Shown here piece after piece: positions 60,401 through 64,000 of a DNA stretch of 64,000 nucleotides. Within the stretch, counting starts at the first letter, position 1; each line of letters starts with the position of its first letter. A program made the position numbers and the translations under genes. Source of the DNA: Pochonia chlamydosporia 170 (taxonomy: Eukaryota > Ascomycota > Sordariomycetes > Hypocreales > Clavicipitaceae); assembly GCF_001653235.2 (NCBI RefSeq), contig NC_035795.1, positions 868,001 through 932,000 on the forward strand, written 5' to 3'. The notes beneath the pieces were generated by a model, which had not been told where the DNA came from, searched no databases, and saw only the letters and a program-made list of their open reading frames with translations.

Positions 60401-63400
60401 GAAGAGGGAAGAATCTGGATCGCGAAATGACCTTTTTGTCCCAGTTTAAGCAGACCTGATGTTGACGCTTTCTCTGCGTTCAAGTTGTTAATGAAAGGGA
60501 CGAGGGGACGGGCATAACAGGCTGGCCGCGACGGGTTGGCATTCGTCAATGTCCACAATACTGCCAGCTCAACTAGTCCGTGGTGCGGTGAGTTCGGAAT
60601 GCGAGCATGCGGGAAGCCAGCGCAACCCAACCACTTGCGGAGACCGCGATATGCACGGCTCTTGCAGGCTTGCAGATGGGTGCGTCTTTGGATGGAGTCA
60701 GGACAGGTCGGAGAAACGCATCGACGAGTCGTAGTCCATCCTGTTCAACTGTACCTACAGCGCCTTGCCTTTCCGGAGGCCGGGTGGTGTGTCGAGGCAT
60801 GTGCTCAGTCTATCTGTAACCATGTCGAAGGACCGGCGACTCTGACAAGGTATATTTAACTTACGCTCGAACAGACCAGAGAAGTGACTTGCAGAAACTT
60901 CAGGTATTTGGTTTTTTGAGACTAGTGTCATACGGGCTGTTGAACAGCACCTTCTGATGACAACCACAACCTGATCTTGATCACAGACCAGAGAGGGGCG
61001 GTGGCGTGCAGTTGTGTCCTCTGGATGGCCGGCAAAGCAGTCGTGGATGTTTGTTGAGCTCGACAGCGAGCGATCTGTGGCAAGTGCATGTCTCTTTCCA
61101 TGGCTGGGGTTGGGTCACCAGACTGTGATGAGTGGAGGGGACCACTTTAAGCCAGCAGTTGAGTATCAAGAGCGGTGCGGCACGGTATGGTATGGTATGG
61201 TCTGGCCTGGCCTGGTGCGTTGCTGCTGTGTTCGAAACGGCGCTTTTATTAGTCGAGCTGGTGTCTGGCCAGTGTGAATTCGAGGCTTGAACAAGTTTGT
61301 CAAACCCAATTTTGGTGTGGTATTCGCCCACATCTGTTCCTGGTTCCCAGCTACAAAGCCTCGAGCCATTGAAGCCGAAGGGAACCAAACCACTTTCTCG
61401 CACCCGACTTATTCGTTTCCACATCGGTGACACTGACTGATGAAGCGGCCATTCCACTCGTAGCAAGGCCCCACGCTAAATGCCTTCGGCATGTTGGCGA
61501 ACTGGTTTGTCGCCTGGAGGGTCCGCAAATCGTATTGGTCTGCCATACCATGCCATGCCATACCAGGCGAAGTGAAAAGGGAGAATTGGGCTGCAATTAT
61601 AAGGCACACTCGTAGATATGCAAAGAAATGACAAACATGGGTGAAGGCGTCGTCTAGAACTAGGAAGTGGAGGAACAGACGTCCATTGAATCGCAAATTG
61701 ATAAGGAGACATGTCAAGGGAAGTCATGGCTTCAAGGTTCAAGCAATGGCAAGCAATGTCGAAGTCAAGCTGCAACCAGACACCAGCGTCTGCGACCTGT
61801 GATGGGCTCCTTGCACACACATAGGAGCAGGCAGGTGCGACCAGAACTGGATTACCGGGGCATCTGGCGGAAGGTACGCTACGCCACACACCCATTGTGC
61901 CTGCCTGTTTGACCACCTCCCTCCATGTACCACCACAAGTTACCAATGGCCCCTACCAATGGCCTCCGTCCCAAAACCAGGATCGACAAGATGGGCTGGC
62001 AAATCCCACCCTCTCATCACCTCCTCGTACAGCTCACGCACAGGCATTCCGATCCGACGAGGGCTGGGCAGCTGGGGTCAGGTCAAGAGCAGATTTGAAT
62101 CATCCATACAGATGCAATGCAGCAGGCGGGAGAACCAAAGAGCAAGAGGGATTGGATGGCCAAGCAAGGCCAGGCCGGGTTGGGTCAGACAAGGCCGTGC
62201 TGGACTTGGGACTTGGGACTTGGGGGACACACAAAGAGACGAAGAAAAGCGGCGATGCTCAACAGAACCAGACGGTGGTGCGATGCGAAGTTATTTAGTT
62301 TTTTTTACGAGATCTTTTTACACGGATGTGGTCTGTCGCCAAGTTGAAATTCAGTTTGAGATTTTGCAACGGGTCAACGGGTCGCACTATCATCGTTAGC
62401 AGAGACAAACGAAAGCTGGCGCAAAAAGTGGTGTGGGTTCCAATGAGCGGTAGACAATTGCCTGTCTACATGTATCTCATTGACCAGACCGGACCAGACC
62501 AAACGTGATCAGACAGGGTTCTGAGCTCAAGACCACCAGACATTAAATGGACGTGGACGAACATCGGACTGGAGCTTGGGACGTTTCAGGCTGTGGCTCG
62601 CCCCAAGTTGGGTGGTTTTTACTGGACAACGAGTCCCCGAAGGCGCCGTAGACGCTAATTCTACAGCATGAGCGCCCAGTACCAGCACTAAGCTCTTCAA
62701 CTCGCTTGAGCCTGCCACTAAAATTGAAAGCAGTTACCGGCCAGGCCTCACTAGACTGCTGTGTCGTGCCCCAACCTGACATCTGGACCATTCAATGACG
62801 GCCTGGTCTGGCACAACTGGTTCTCTGCTGTCTGGGACCTCCAGTCTGGTCCAGCCCAAGCCCGCACGCAGCGCAGCGACAAAATCGTTCGACCTCGCCA
62901 GCCAGCTCCTCTTTTCCCCAAGCATCACATTCTTCCATTCTCGCAGCCATCAACAACCATCCAAGCAACTCCTGGTATCTCTGGTAAGTCCCATCGTCTC
63001 TATCACCATGCGCGATCACCACCTAGCCTCAATTTCAAGTATCCAAATCCCCTTTGCCGTCGAGGCGCTACACTGGTGCAGCCAAGTCTCCCTATGTCGT
63101 CTGCAGACTGCAGTGCAGGCCTGAGGTGAGGGCAGAGACCAACCCGCATGGTTCAATCAAGGCCTTGCCCTCGTCCAGACTGCCATTTCACCATCATTTC
63201 AAGCTTTTTGGTCATTTTCTTTGCTCATCACTCCAAATCATCATTTAGCAATCTTCTCTGACGTCGTCGCATCCTGCTCAGCAGTCGTCGCTGTCGCCGC
63301 GCAAGCCCGGAGTCAACTACCGAGTTGGCGCTTACCGCCCACGCCCACGCCTCGACGGCGGTCTTGTCCCTGACCTTTTCCCACAGAGACATTCCCAACA

Positions 63401-63677
63401 AGGTCACCGATACGATAAATCATACCGCTTGCAACAAATTGGAAAGGTGTGGGACTATTGAGAGCCTCGTTGAGCGACTCTTTCGTTCCATCTCTCTTGG
63501 CGCCTGGCTGCGTCGTCACATTTCGCACTCTCTCGCCCAGGGCAAAGGCAAAAACCCGCCCGAGCCCTTATACCCAAAACCATCAATCAACACTCTCGCC
63601 TCGGCCGGACGGTCGCTTCGCCCGATATTTACATTTGCACAAATAATCAAGCCAGAATAAAAATTTAATTCGGCGTC
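54493..63677. other. 9.2-kb region without recognisable genes
   Basis: Lies between the divergent cyclin gene and the gene starting at 63678. Only short overlapping frames are present, the longest about 205 codons and without domain or codon pattern. It must contain both promoters and probably long 5' leaders; the last 0.9 kb before 63678 is rich in C and T and looks like leader. An inverted repeat pair occurs at 61184-61200 and 61543-61564. No transposon ends or tRNA were seen. Confidence 0.55.
61184..61564. repeat. Inverted repeat pair (GGTATGG units)
   Basis: Three GGTATGG-type units at 61184-61200 face a complementary CCATACC/CCATGCC series at 61543-61564, separated by about 340 bp. The arms match imperfectly over about 17-22 bp. 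Confidence 0.6.
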
Positions 63678-64000
63678 ATGACTTCCATGTCGCCCATCAA
63701 TACCTCTGTCCCCGTTTCGGGCGACTCCTCCAATGGTGGCAGTGTCTCACCCAGACAGACTGCAACTCCCAAGAATGTCGCATTTGAGCTTCTCTTCTTG
63801 GAATCGCCTCAATATCGAGCGCGCTTGCCCATGAGGGTACAAATTTATCCACATGACACCACAGACTCAATAGTCACCACCGTCAAGAACTTTTACGGCT
63901 TGTACTCGGGTCCCACTGGGTCCAAGGGAGTCAGTTTTGAGGACCAACATGGAAATACCCTCATTGCCCGTTACGAGAATTTTAGAAACAACATGGTTGT
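63678..64000 (+). CDS. Conserved fungal protein, N-terminal part only
   Basis: Opens with ATG at 63678 and runs off the window after 107 codons without a stop. It starts with a Ser/Thr/Pro-rich segment of about 30 residues, including SPRQTATP. A compact, well-conserved-looking domain follows: AFELLFLESPQYRARLPMRV, a predicted strand-helix-strand pattern with TVKNFYGLY, and a final FEDQHGNTLIARYENF. The fold looks ubiquitin- or PB1-like (inference). I recall this kind of N-terminus as conserved in filamentous ascomycete regulatory proteins but cannot name it safely. A long upstream region without genes fits a highly regulated gene. Confidence 0.7.
   Translation, partial: MTSMSPINTSVPVSGDSSNGGSVSPRQTATPKNVAFELLFLESPQYRARLPMRVQIYPHDTTDSIVTTVKNFYGLYSGPTGSKGVSFEDQHGNTLIARYENFRNNMV

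Overview
The window is nuclear DNA of a filamentous ascomycete, most likely a sordariomycete (Hypocreales is my inference). The reasons are short introns (47-115 bp) with GTATGT/GTAAGT-type donors, intron-poor housekeeping genes whose proteins look like filamentous-fungal orthologues, and a gene order of independently promoted genes on both strands. I see no plasmid, virus, rRNA or CRISPR. The first 18.9 kb carry no protein gene that I can support, only one tRNA-Ser(CGA) at 17464-17544, some microsatellites and a poly-A tract.

From 18.9 to 32.8 kb lies a housekeeping block. It holds a PQ-loop membrane protein of the Any1 type, a putative fungal DNA-binding protein with an unusual array of palindromic repeats in its upstream region, a MET12-type methylenetetrahydrofolate reductase, mitochondrial leucyl-tRNA synthetase, an unnamed proline-rich protein whose last exon is hidden behind a 51-bp intron, and a cystinosin-like cystine transporter. 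At 33.9-35.1 kb is a secreted protein made of nine 22-39 residue repeats separated by basic KKK/KKR sites, in the style of fungal kexin-processed repeat proteins. An F-box-like protein follows at 36.8 kb.

From 37.5 to 47.1 kb the window turns into an accessory region of very small genes. Four of them (38404, 39912, 41320 and 43834, all on the minus strand) encode 91-123 residue proteins that align without gaps over a 20-residue core with an invariant W, an L/F and an F. Two neighbouring units are a visible tandem DNA duplication of about 1.4 kb in which promoter and flanks are better preserved than the proteins. Around this array are three, perhaps four, single-pass membrane microproteins, also on the minus strand. 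This small-protein array is the best candidate here for an undescribed system. Its function is unknown.

From 47.8 kb the housekeeping pattern returns, with the EF-hand mitochondrial aspartate/glutamate carrier and a B-type mitotic cyclin with D-box and KEN box. After the cyclin comes another 9.2 kb without recognisable genes, lying between the divergent cyclin and the start of a conserved fungal protein that runs off the right edge.
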